NCBI RefSeq assembly: GCF_021474685.1
Contig: NZ_JAKEIT010000012.1
Location: 1-64,000, forward strand
DNA from: Tetragenococcus halophilus
GTDB lineage: Bacteria; Bacillota; Bacilli; Lactobacillales; Enterococcaceae
Reading direction: 5' to 3'
DNA length: 64,000 nucleotides
Positions 43,932-52,828 of the stretch are shown piece after piece. The position numbers and the translations under genes were made by a program. Numbering within the stretch: position 1 is the first letter of the stretch; every line of letters begins with the position of its first letter. Below the pieces are notes generated by a model. The model had not been told where the DNA came from. It saw only the letters and a list, made by a program, of their open reading frames with translations, and made no database searches.

Positions 43932-44867
43932 TTAGTCGTCTACAATAATCGTTCCCTTATCTTCAAAGATATGTGGAAGATTTTCAATTGACGTAATAAT
44001 TGCTTTACGGTCGTTGTGTCCTTTGACAAATTTAAGTGCGGCTTGCACTTTCGGTAACATACTACCTGCTGCGAATTGTTCTTCTGAAGTATATTGTTCT
44101 GCTTCAGAAACAGTAATGGTTTCTAATGCTTTTTGATCTGGTTGATTGAAGTTAACGTAAATATTATCAACGCCTGTTAAAATAATTAAACGTTCAGCGC
44201 CAACTTCTTCAGCAATCACACTTGCTGAAAAATCTTTATCATTAACTGCCTCGATTCCTTCAAATTGACCATCTTTTTCAACAACAGGCACACCACCGCC
44301 ACCAGAGCAGATAGCCACAGCATTGGAAGCAATCAGTGCATTCACTGCTTCTGTTTCTACCATTTCTTTAGGCATTGGAGAAGCCACAACTTTACGATAA
44401 CCTCTGCCTGCATCTTCTTTAAAAACAGATCCATCAGCTTTTGCTTCCTCATCTGCTTCTTCTTTTGACAAGAATGGTCCAATTGGTTTAGATGGATTAT
44501 CAAATGAAGGATCATCAGCATCCACACGCATCTGTGTCACTAATGAAACAACAGGTTGAGACATTTGCAATTTGTTAAATTCATTAATTAACGCACTTTG
44601 AAGCCAGTAACCAATGCTACCTTGTGTCATTGCAACACAAGTATCTAACTTCATTGCAGGATTTTTCTCACTTTCTGCTGCTTTTTGTTGTAATAACAAA
44701 TTTCCAACTTGGGGGCCGTTCCCATGACAGACAACTACTTTTTCCCCTTCATTAACAAATTTAGCGATATGGATCGCCGCATTTCTTACAACTTCTTTTT
44801 GTCCTTCATCTGTAGGATCTGTTTCTAGAATCGCATTTCCACCAAGGGCAATTACATTTACACTCAC
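43932..44867 (-). CDS. arcC: Carbamate kinase
   Basis: 311 aa, full length. It starts VNVIALGGNAILET, with VVVCHGNGPQVGNLLLQ, the SLVTQMRVDADDP region, ICSGGGGVPVV and the C-terminal AAGSMLPKVQAALKFV. It makes ATP from carbamoyl phosphate. The start is GTG with GAGGAGG upstream. Genes for arginine or agmatine deimination are absent here; the neighbours are a broken MFS gene upstream and, beyond an IS remnant, an amidohydrolase. This suggests a purine, pyrimidine or amide catabolic cluster rather than the ADI operon. Confidence 0.93.
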   Translation of the reverse strand: MSVNVIALGGNAILETDPTDEGQKEVVRNAAIHIAKFVNEGEKVVVCHGNGPQVGNLLLQQKAAESEKNPAMKLDTCVAMTQGSIGYWLQSALINEFNKLQMSQPVVSLVTQMRVDADDPSFDNPSKPIGPFLSKEEADEEAKADGSVFKEDAGRGYRKVVASPMPKEMVETEAVNALIASNAVAICSGGGGVPVVEKDGQFEGIEAVNDKDFSASVIAEEVGAERLIILTGVDNIYVNFNQPDQKALETITVSEAEQYTSEEQFAAGSMLPKVQAALKFVKGHNDRKAIITSIENLPHIFEDKGTIIVDD

Positions 44868-44885
44868 GATATATTTCCTCCTCTA

Positions 44886-45466
44886 TTATCCATTCACCGG
44901 TTTATCTTTAGCCATAAATGAAAAGACAACTAAACCAGCAATTAACAACACACTAGCTAAATAAAAACCAATTTGCATAGAACCTAGGCTATCTGATAAA
45001 GCACCAGTAATATATGGCGCTAAAATTGAACCAGACATTCCGATAAAGTTATAAGCACTCAAAGATGTACCCAAAGCTCCTCTTGGCGCATTTTTCGTTA
45101 CAAAGGTAATCAAAATTGGGTCTAAAGCTAATTTCCCTGTCAAACCATAAATAACCAATACAGTAAGTAAAAATGGACGATTTGTTACAAAAGCAATCGC
45201 AAAGACAGATAACAACGCAATAGGTACCAATGTATAAACTAAAGGTTTTGCTTTTCCAATTTTGTCATTTACACGAGCAAAAATTAATGCACCTGGGATA
45301 GAAGCCCATGGTACAAGTGAAGAAATAAAACCAACACTTGAACCAGCAAACCCACGTTCTGAAATTAAAAATTCAGGCAACCAAGTAATAATAACAAAGT
45401 TTGCATAGATACTAACAAAACATAAGATAAAGGCAGCTAATATAACCTGGATGATTTCTAAAAAGC
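44886..45466 (-). pseudogene. MFS transporter, C-terminal half only (cut by IS1380 end)
   Basis: About 190 aa of C-terminal MFS sequence: LEIIQVILAAFILCFVSIYANFV, then NDKIGKAKPLVY (the second MFS loop motif) and the last helices. An N-terminal half is absent: upstream of 45466 the frame enters an insertion-sequence end whose 11-bp TTGTGGATAAC lies at 45467-45477. It likely served the arcC pathway as substrate importer. Not functional as it stands. Confidence 0.85.
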
Positions 45467-46380
45467 TTGTGGATAACTTTCGTGCCGAATGAAAGCGTCT
45501 TTTTGATGTTATTGAATCATTTCTTTGCCTTTTTTGGCAAATGACGGTGCTGGACAACTTTCTATATCTAAAAGTGAACATACTTCTTCCTAGAATGTCT
45601 TTAAGGCGAAAATCAAGACGCTATTTTTTCTTCTTTTTTTCTCATTTTTATAGATTCAGTCGCTGGATTCTGGCAAGAACGTCCCAGAATAAAGTGTCAT
45701 AAACATTCGTATTCGAAAGATGGATTTGAATTTGTCGTGCATGCGCCGTCATTCTGCCTGCTATATGAAACAGTTTAAAACGGATGGTATCGATCACTGT
45801 CGCTTTTTCTGTCGAAGGAAAGGTTAGATGCTTCATCAAGTGAATAATGTTGTAAGCCATAAAACTTAAGGCTAAACGCGCTTGATTGGCGGTAAACGAA
45901 GCGCTATCTGTTTTTTCGGCAAAGAAGCCGCCTTTCATTTCTTTAATGAAGTTTTCCATGTTCCCTCGTTTTTGATAGAGTTGAAAAATCGTCTTGGGAT
46001 CGAGATTCTCAAAGTTTGTAACGATAAACTGAAAATCGCTAAAAAGTAAGGACCCGGCAAGACGAGTGGCTTTCATGGCGACTCGACGTGATTGTCGCCA
46101 TTTGTTAGCCCGATAGTCCATTAGAAAATATTGCTGTTCGGACTTTGTGTAGTCCGTACCGTTGGTATATTGGACAAGATGTTGCGCATAATGAATCAAC
46201 CGTACGTTATTTTTCAATTTAATCACATAATGGGCGCCTCGACACTCACATTGTTTATAAATTTCCGGTTTGGCAAAGCCACTATCCCCGCGTACAAGCA
46301 TTGTGGGATCACTCGAACGTTGTTGGTAATGCGCCAACATTTCTACGAGATAATCTTCGGCGTGGGTGGAGGTATAAGAT
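45467..46380 (-). mobile_element. IS1380-type element, left copy, inner end deleted
   Basis: Carries the outer end (TTGTGGATAAC at 45467-45477) and the C-terminal roughly 240 aa of the transposase on the minus strand (stop at 45648). Conserved parts are MLVRGDSGFAKPEIY, QLYQKRGNMENFIKEMK and SFMAYNIIHLMKHL. Homology stops at about 46375-46380, where it meets the second copy head to head. Confidence 0.85.
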
Positions 46381-47187
46381 TTGCCAAGCCCGAAATTTTT
46401 TCCCATTGCGAAGACCGTCAAGTCCGTTATGTGATCAAACTCAAAAGCAACGCCCGTTTGCTCGACCACATTCAACATCAAGTCCTTTATCAAGATGACA
46501 CCGATTATACGAAAACCGAACAGCAATATTTTAAGATGGCTTATCAAGCAGATTCTTGGGACCGATCTCGAACAGTAGCCATCAAGGCTACTCGAAAAGC
46601 CGAAACTTTACTTTTTTCCGAATTTCAATTTGTGGTGACCGATTTCGCTCATCTTTCGCCCCAAACCATTTTTCAGCTCTATCAAAAACGAGGGAATATG
46701 GAAAACTTCATTAAAGAAATGAAGACCGGATTTTTCGCTGATAAAACGGACAGTCCTTCCTTTTTAGCGAATAAGGTTCGCTTAGCCCTAAGTTTTATCG
46801 CCTATAATATCATCCACTTGATGAAACAGCTGACTTTTCCGCAAGAGAAAAAGACGACGGTGATTGACACGATCCGTTTTCAACTATTTCATATTGCTGG
46901 AAAAGTCACAGAACACGCGCGTCAAGTGCAAATTCACTTATCAAGTACGAATGTTTACAACACGCTTTTTTGGGAAGTCCTTACACGAATTCAGCGATTG
47001 AATCTCTAGTTTACTTTTCCCCTTTTCCTCTTGATAAAAAAGGCTTGGCTTTCATTCTCTAGGAAGAATTTTATCTTTTTTTAGCGTCGTTCGATCATCC
47101 CTTTCTATTCTTTATTCAAAAGCGGCGATAAAAAGGGAAAATAACATAAAAGTCACCTCGTTGAACAGTCGAATGCGTTATCCACAA
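46380..47187 (+). mobile_element. IS1380-type element, right copy, inner end deleted
   Basis: Plus-strand transposase C-terminus from about 46380 (FAKPEIFSHCED) to the stop at 47009, then the outer inverted repeat (GTTATCCACAA at 47177-47187). Its protein is similar but not identical to that of the left copy, so the two were separate insertions or diverged relatives. The open frame beginning at 46131 is not a native start: its first part is antisense of the left copy. Confidence 0.85.
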
Positions 47188-47202
47188 ATTTTTATAAATC
47201 AT

Positions 47203-47751
47203 TCAGGTTAAATTACTTTTTTCAAAATAATCTGAGTATGCCTCTAAGTCTAATTTATTTTCTTCAACTTCTTGATTTAAAAAGCGATTAAAAATTTTTC
47301 GTTTATCTTCTTCTTTGCCTTGAATAAATATTTGGTTGTTTTTCCGCTGTATTGGTAAAGAAGAACTATTGTCTTTTAACAACATATAGTTAAGGTCTTT
47401 TATATATCGATTTAAGGTAGATTCGCTAATAAAAAATAAATCCGCTAAATCATAAAAATTACAACTTTTATGATCTAATAGTTGTAAAAGCAAGTCATAT
47501 AAAGCATTAGGACTATCATTTTCCATTTGTAACTGTGTATCATTATCCAATTGCTTCTTAAAGTAAAAGCCTATCCCATTTTTTGAAACAATTTTATTAC
47601 TATCTAATGATAAATTAATTTGTTGTATATCATTACGAACTGTTTTAGTAGATACTTCTAGGGTTCCTGCCAATTCCTTAGCCGTTAGTGGTTGTTTTGC
47701 AACTGCTAGGTATTTTACTAGTCTTTTTTGCCTGGACAAGATATTAGCCAT
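47203..47751 (-). pseudogene. LicR/BglG-type regulator, N-terminal fragment
   Basis: 182 aa holding only the DNA-binding part: HTH (AKELAGTLEVSTKTVRNDIQQI, about residues 23-44) and a second HTH (CNFYDLADLFFISESTLNRYIKDLNYML). The PRDs, EIIB-like and EIIA domains that normally follow are gone; the frame ends 15 bp before the IS1380 outer end. It adjoins the cellobiose PTS operon and was probably its activator. It could still bind DNA but cannot sense PTS signals. Confidence 0.82.
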
Positions 47752-47821
47752 CGTCTTTCCCCCTCAAAAGCAATTAATTTATTAATTATAACAACTTTTT
47801 ATCTAGTAGTTATCTATAACT

Positions 47822-47864
47822 AACAAACAGAACTGCCTTAAACACAGTCCTGTTTGTTTTTTCC
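47822..47864. terminator. Hairpin between the regulator fragment and the cellobiose IIC gene
   Basis: Arms AACAAACAGAACTG / CAGTCCTGTTTGTT; the T-run is better on the plus strand. It lies just 3' of the cellobiose operon, which ends at 47922. Confidence 0.6.
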
Positions 47865-47921
47865 TATCAATATAAATCTAATTACCCATAACAATCAGCT
47901 TATAACCTTCATCATTAAAAT

Positions 47922-49223
47922 TCATTCTTCTGAAACTGTTTCACTTTCTAGTTTAATTAAATTTTTTTCGTATACTTTTAAAAATGGGTAGTAGATTAAG
48001 CCATCAATAACAATCAACAAAATAACAAGGACTACTGCTCGCCAATCCATTGTCGATAAAAATGCCCCAATAGGCGCAGGCATTTGCCAAGAAAAAACTG
48101 CAAAAGTTTTGCCGACTATTCCTCCTGCCATACACAAGTAAGTAACAATTCCATTAAATACAGAAGTAAAAATAAATGGGAAGAAGAAAATTGGGTTTAA
48201 CATTAAAGGTGTTCCAAAAATCATTGGCTCAGAAAGCCCGAATATTGAAGGAATAAAACCAACCTTTCCCACTGTGCTTAGTTGTTTTGATCTTGAAAAG
48301 ATCATTAGTAATGACAAAGCTAAAACCGATCCTGATCCACCAATAATCACAAAATAAGTCCAAAATGGTGTTGTGAAAATCCTTGATAGATCACTCCCTG
48401 CCACTTTTTCCGCTGCGTTAATCGACAAATTCCCATCACGAATAGGACCTAATATTCCAGCTAAAGCAGCATCATGAATACCAAAAAACCAGAATAAATG
48501 AATCAAGAAAATACTTAAAATTGTAAATGGCAGACTATCTGCTGCTTGCAAACTAGGGGACATCGCTTCATATATAAATTGGACAGCAGTTGTATTAAAA
48601 TTATGGAAAATAACGAATAAAATCGCAAAAAAGGTCATTAATATTACACCTGGAACTAATGCTGCAAACGTTTCTGATAACGAGGCAGGAACACTATCTG
48701 GCATAGTGATACGACCTATATTTTTTTTACGCATCCAATGATAGCCTTCCACAGTAACAATAGCTACAAAAAGGGCCATTAGTATTCCTCGTCCGTCTAA
48801 AAAGCTAATTTCTACTTCGTTTCCTTCCCACCCCATCTTCATGGGTGTTAATACTAGCATTAAAAAACCCGCAATGGCAAACATCATCGGTCTTAAAACA
48901 TCTTCTTTGTAATGACGACACAAAAAGTAGACAACACCCATACATATAAACAATGACATTGCGTTAAGAGTTAGTCCGCTAATCCAGTTTAAAGCTAAAC
49001 TGTTTTTTTCTGCAAAATCTGCCCAAGCAAGTAAAAAAATATTGGTTGTATCCTCTGTTACAGGAGCTGCATTTAAAATAATGGGAATTGAACCAAATAG
49101 AGTAATAGGTAACATTGACATAAAAGCATCCCTTATGGCTTTTAAATGTCTTTGTTGACTTAGCTTATTAGCTATTGGAGATATATATTGATCCATTTTT
49201 GCACTAATACTATCAAAATTCAT
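47922..49223 (-). CDS. celB: PTS cellobiose-type EIIC
   Basis: 433-aa lactose/cellobiose-class IIC (CelB type). It starts MNFDSISAKMDQYISPIANKL-like, has about ten helices, and includes LPITLFGSIPIILNAAP, FWFFGIHDAALAG and GLSEPMIFGTPLMLNPIFFFPF with the substrate-binding Glu region. With CelA and CelC it imports and phosphorylates beta-glucosides. Last gene of the operon. Confidence 0.92.
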   Translation of the reverse strand: MNFDSISAKMDQYISPIANKLSQQRHLKAIRDAFMSMLPITLFGSIPIILNAAPVTEDTTNIFLLAWADFAEKNSLALNWISGLTLNAMSLFICMGVVYFLCRHYKEDVLRPMMFAIAGFLMLVLTPMKMGWEGNEVEISFLDGRGILMALFVAIVTVEGYHWMRKKNIGRITMPDSVPASLSETFAALVPGVILMTFFAILFVIFHNFNTTAVQFIYEAMSPSLQAADSLPFTILSIFLIHLFWFFGIHDAALAGILGPIRDGNLSINAAEKVAGSDLSRIFTTPFWTYFVIIGGSGSVLALSLLMIFSRSKQLSTVGKVGFIPSIFGLSEPMIFGTPLMLNPIFFFPFIFTSVFNGIVTYLCMAGGIVGKTFAVFSWQMPAPIGAFLSTMDWRAVVLVILLIVIDGLIYYPFLKVYEKNLIKLESETVSEE

Positions 49224-49229
49224 CTTTAT

Positions 49230-49520
49230 TTACTCTCCAATCAATTTTTTTATATCTTCGTACACACCTTTTCCATCCATAATGCCGTATTTCATAGGGG
49301 AAATCGCCTCAACGGGTACGTCTACTGCATCTTGAATTTGAGGCTTTAAAAAACGTATTTGCGGGCCAATCAATACTAAAGAAACGTCCTTTAAGTAATC
49401 CTTATATTCTGCTTCACTATACGCTTTTACTTCTAAAGTATGATCTGAAGCTGCTTCAATTTTCTTAGCTAACATCCCAGTAGACATTCCTGCATTACAA
49501 ACTAATATAATTTTTTTCAT
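49230..49520 (-). CDS. celA: PTS cellobiose-type EIIB
   Basis: About 96-aa IIB with the phosphocysteine P-loop IILVCNAGMSTGMLAKKI (Cys near residue 8) and LIGPQIRFLKPQI. It lies between the GH1 gene and IIC. The ATG at 49520 follows an AAAGGTG site; a GTG one codon earlier is not needed. Confidence 0.92.
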   Translation of the reverse strand: MKKIILVCNAGMSTGMLAKKIEAASDHTLEVKAYSEAEYKDYLKDVSLVLIGPQIRFLKPQIQDAVDVPVEAISPMKYGIMDGKGVYEDIKKLIGE

Positions 49521-49534
49521 CACCTTTTACTCCC

Positions 49535-50929
49535 TTAGTTAATTTTTTTACGTTTAATCTTTTTTCCATTACTTTCTATAATTTCTTTAAACCAATAAAA
49601 TGAAGCCTTAGGTTTTCTTACTTGTTCTTTTTGGAAATCAATTGCTACAAGACCATAACGTTTTTCCACACCATTTTTCCACGAATATAAATCAAAAGAA
49701 GCCCAGGCAAAATAGCCACGTATCTCCACTCCATAATCTATGGCATTCATCATTGCGTTAATGTGATCGTTCATAAATGAAATACGGTAGTCATCATTTA
49801 CTTGTTCTACCTCAATATTTTCACGAACTCCTACCCCGTTTTCTGTTACGTAAATTGGCAAATGATATCTCTCCCAGGCTTCTATCAGTCCATCTTGTAA
49901 ACCTTTAGGATAAATTTCAGTGTCCCAAGCGGTAAACTCACTATTAGGATCTCTTACTTGTTCAAACCACCCTTTAATAACAACTTTACTTTCTCCAGGT
50001 TTTCCAGAATGATTAAAAACTAGTTGCGTTTCTCCAGAAGTATAAGGTTTAACTAAAGCACGAGCGTAGTAATTTAACCCAATAAAATCAACCGTATTTT
50101 CTTTAATAACTTTTAAATGCTCTTGCTTCATGAAACTAATATCATAGTTTTCGGATAATTTCGCTATTAAATCAATTGGAAACTCCCCTAAAACTGCAGT
50201 GTCTAGAACCCAGTTATTACTATAGTTATCCGCATAGCGCATTGCAACGAGTGTTTCAATTGAATTATCTACACCATTTACCGGCGTATAACTGTGCACA
50301 ATACCTATTTCGCCGTCGTATTTTCCCTGACGGAAAGAACGAACACCTAATGCACTAGCAAACATAACATTATAAGCAGCAATCATTGTTTTCTGTACAT
50401 CTTGCAAACCTGGTGGATAATTTCCTATAAAATAACCATTAACAACAAACCATTTGGGTTCATTAAAAGTTGACCAATAACGTACTTTTTTACCAAAATT
50501 TTCAAAACAAACTTTAGCATAATGTTCAAAAGCGTAAGCTACTTCTAAGTTTAACCAACCCCCTTCATCTTCCCAATATTGAGGTAAATCCCAATGGTAT
50601 AACGTGACAAAGGGTTCGATATCATTTTTGTGACAAGCGTCTAATACACGTTGATAAAATTCAATCCCTCGTTGATTTACCTCACCTTCTTTATTTTTTA
50701 TAATTCTTGGCCACGATAACGAAAAACGGTAAGCATTTTGTCCTCCTTTTTTCATCATACGAATATCTTCTTCAAAATGATGATAATGGTCACTAGCGAT
50801 ATCTCCATTTTCCAAGTTATTCTCATGCAAATAGCGGTCCCACATAGATTCTACTTTCCCATCTAAATTCCAAGCACCTTCACATTGATAAGAAGCTGTT
50901 GCGCTCCCCCATAAAAAATTATTATTCAT
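49535..50929 (-). CDS. 6-phospho-beta-glucosidase (GH1)
   Basis: 464-aa GH1 enzyme. It begins NFLWGSATASYQCEGAW; the acid/base Glu is in STFNEPKWF and the nucleophile Glu in PIYVTENGVG; the C-terminal region (SWKNGVEKRYGLVAIDF) has the K..Y pattern of phospho-glycosidases, which bind the 6-phosphate. It cleaves PTS-imported cellobiose-type 6-phosphates. Its ATG overlaps the IIA stop by eight bases, so the two are coupled. Confidence 0.94.
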   Translation of the reverse strand: MNNNFLWGSATASYQCEGAWNLDGKVESMWDRYLHENNLENGDIASDHYHHFEEDIRMMKKGGQNAYRFSLSWPRIIKNKEGEVNQRGIEFYQRVLDACHKNDIEPFVTLYHWDLPQYWEDEGGWLNLEVAYAFEHYAKVCFENFGKKVRYWSTFNEPKWFVVNGYFIGNYPPGLQDVQKTMIAAYNVMFASALGVRSFRQGKYDGEIGIVHSYTPVNGVDNSIETLVAMRYADNYSNNWVLDTAVLGEFPIDLIAKLSENYDISFMKQEHLKVIKENTVDFIGLNYYARALVKPYTSGETQLVFNHSGKPGESKVVIKGWFEQVRDPNSEFTAWDTEIYPKGLQDGLIEAWERYHLPIYVTENGVGVRENIEVEQVNDDYRISFMNDHINAMMNAIDYGVEIRGYFAWASFDLYSWKNGVEKRYGLVAIDFQKEQVRKPKASFYWFKEIIESNGKKIKRKKIN

Positions 50930-51257
50930 TAATAGTCTCCTTCCATTTATATAGTTCAGCTAATTCACCAATCATATCTATTGCAATATCTGTCGATGAT
51001 AAATGACCTTCAGCGTGGATCATTAGTAAATCAACATCTTTCATACGTTCTTCTGATGAAAGCTTGCGTAACATTTCAGCGTGTGCACGATGCCCAATAC
51101 GAAGCTCATTTTTTGCCAATTTATATTTTTGATCAAATGTTTCTATATCCCCTTCTTTTACTGCTTTAAGTGCTTCATAAGCTTCACTTTTAGCATTACC
51201 AATATGTAAGATGATTGTCATAGAATCTAATTCATTACTTTCGTTTTTTTCACTCAT
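50922..51257 (-). CDS. celC: PTS lactose/cellobiose-type EIIA
   Basis: 111-aa helical IIA. The ILHIGNAKSEAYEALKAVKEGD segment and LLMIHAEGHLSSTDIAIDMIGE match the lactose-class IIA, with the phosphorylated His in the second. First gene of the operon IIA-GH1-IIB-IIC. A cre-like site and a perfect palindrome lie within 90 bp upstream. Confidence 0.92.
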   Translation of the reverse strand: MSEKNESNELDSMTIILHIGNAKSEAYEALKAVKEGDIETFDQKYKLAKNELRIGHRAHAEMLRKLSSEERMKDVDLLMIHAEGHLSSTDIAIDMIGELAELYKWKETINE

Positions 51258-51286
51258 TTCCTTTCCCCCTTCCTTCTATTACAAAT

Positions 51287-51300
51287 ATAAACCGTTTCCA
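51287..51300 (-). promoter_or_regulatory. cre-like site of the cellobiose operon
   Basis: Minus strand TGGAAACGGTTTAT, close to the CcpA consensus TGNAANCGNTNNCA except at the end. It sits 30 bp upstream of the IIA start, a usual place for carbon catabolite repression. Confidence 0.55.
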
Positions 51301-51318
51301 AAAAGAGTTAAATTTTTT

Positions 51319-51343
51319 ATTTTCCACTTTGAAAGTGGAAAAT
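51319..51343. promoter_or_regulatory. Perfect 25-bp palindrome upstream of the cellobiose operon
   Basis: Two 12-base arms ATTTTCCACTTT / AAAGTGGAAAAT around one G. There is no T-run, so it is not a terminator. It lies 62-86 bp upstream of the first gene and is the natural candidate operator for the (now truncated) LicR-type regulator. Confidence 0.6.
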
Positions 51344-51826
51344 ATAGAAGTAGTAAGTTATTCGAGATGTAAACTAAACAAAATAACAACTTCCTGAAAA
51401 AATTTTATGAGAAGCTGCTATCTTTTTATTTTATTAATTTTTTCGTCTTTTACCGGTTTATAATTACGAAATCATATGCTAATTAAAAAAAATATGCCCA
51501 ATTGGCTTCATTACTATAAGTATTAACAGTTAAGCACCCTAGTATTGTAATAATTAAAGAAAAGGATTTATCAAAAACACCATAATTTTATTCTTATTTA
51601 TTTTCCTTATCAATTCTCAGATTGTTATTTTTATTATAAAATCACTAAGATTTTTCAATTTAAACCTCTCTATTTAATAGGATAAAAAGGCTTAATTTTA
51701 TTTTGTTAACAATTTTTCTTGGCGGCTACTTAAGTGATTTTACAAAAAATCTCTTCACATCATTTATTTCTTATTGTACAATTTCTAGTGGCATAAAATA
51801 CTATATATTGTGTTTAAATCTATAAT
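51344..51826. other. AT-rich intergenic region without recognised genes
   Basis: Between the divergent cellobiose operon and pnuC. Both strands were read: no open frame with a ribosome-binding site and no RNA gene was recognised. The right end holds the pnuC leader. Confidence 0.5.
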
Positions 51827-51852
51827 CAAACACTTTATTTAGTGTTTTTTTA
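51827..51852 (+). terminator. Terminator-like hairpin in the pnuC leader
   Basis: CAAACACT, short AT loop, AGTGTTTTTTT, about 120 bp upstream of pnuC on its coding strand, so it may act as an attenuator. There is no plus-strand gene before it that would need a terminator. Confidence 0.55.
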
Positions 51853-51974
51853 CTTGATTTATATTGAAAAAGTATTGAATTCATAATAATAACTGGAGGA
51901 ATGTTTACATAGAAAAGAATATTAAAACAATAAAAATAAGTTAGATTAGTAAATTAGATAAGGTGGACAGGAAT

Positions 51975-52679
51975 ATGGAACATGGAAGATTAAACGCGTT
52001 ATATTTAGCAGAAAATAAATTGCATCAAGTAAGTGATGATTCTAAAGGATTAAAACTTTTTAATTATTTTGTGACTTTTGCGATGGTTATCGTTACAGTA
52101 TGGGGAAGTTTTAATAATGGTTGGCTGAACCTAGCAAATTTAATGTCATGGTTAGGTCTTATTGGAGTTATCGGGATTGCCTACAGATGGAAAGGGAATT
52201 TCTTATTTAATATGAGCCAAAATGTTGTTGGATTCATTGTAAATACCCGAGCAAAGCTATTCGGAGATGCTGCGATGTCTTTATTTTTCTTCGGATCTCA
52301 AGTTTGGGGGATTAAAGATTGGTTTGGGCATCAAGATAATGAAGGTAAAGTAACTACCCATTCGAAAACAAACTGGAAACAAGTAAGTATTATGATTTTA
52401 TTTCTTTCTGTTGGTATTGCTATTGTTTCCTACTTTTTAGGCGGAAATTATATTATATTAGACGCTGTAACGAATGCTACAGCTATTATTGCACAAACGA
52501 TGCACATGAATAGAAACAAAAACGGTTGGATCATTTGGACATTAACAAATGTTATTTCTATTTATATGTTTACTTCTCTGGGCGTAACACAAGTAGCCGT
52601 TATGTACACGGTATTTTGTTTTAATAATGTTAGAGGTTGGATTAATTGGACCGTAGCTGGGGAACAAGAAGAAGCATAA
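51975..52679 (+). CDS. pnuC: Nicotinamide riboside transporter PnuC
   Basis: About 234 aa with seven hydrophobic segments and the PnuC motif FNMSQNVVGFIVNTRAKLFGDAAMSLFFF-type plus WxxxN in GWIIWTLTNVISIYMF. It imports nicotinamide riboside for NAD synthesis. The ATG at 51975 is chosen over a GTG at 51963, because AAGGTGG lies 8 nt before it. Confidence 0.92.
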   Translation: MEHGRLNALYLAENKLHQVSDDSKGLKLFNYFVTFAMVIVTVWGSFNNGWLNLANLMSWLGLIGVIGIAYRWKGNFLFNMSQNVVGFIVNTRAKLFGDAAMSLFFFGSQVWGIKDWFGHQDNEGKVTTHSKTNWKQVSIMILFLSVGIAIVSYFLGGNYIILDAVTNATAIIAQTMHMNRNKNGWIIWTLTNVISIYMFTSLGVTQVAVMYTVFCFNNVRGWINWTVAGEQEEA

Positions 52680-52689
52680 AACTATGTAA

Positions 52690-52737
52690 AGAACGCAATC
52701 TGTTTAGTTGTAATTAAACAGATTGCGTTCTTTCTTC
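52690..52737 (+). terminator. Terminator of pnuC
   Basis: Perfect arms GAACGCAATCTGTTTA / TAAACAGATTGCGTTC with a T-rich tail. Confidence 0.9.
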
Positions 52738-52828
52738 CAAATTAAAGGCAACAAAAATTCAACCAATTCATCAAGTATAATCAAATTAGACATACCTGTT
52801 CCAATACTGATTTTAAATTAACTTACCC

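Noticed and set aside
46131..46380. N-terminal part of an open frame leading into the right IS1380 transposase
   Set aside because: It is antisense to the left copy; the native transposase homology begins only near 46380.
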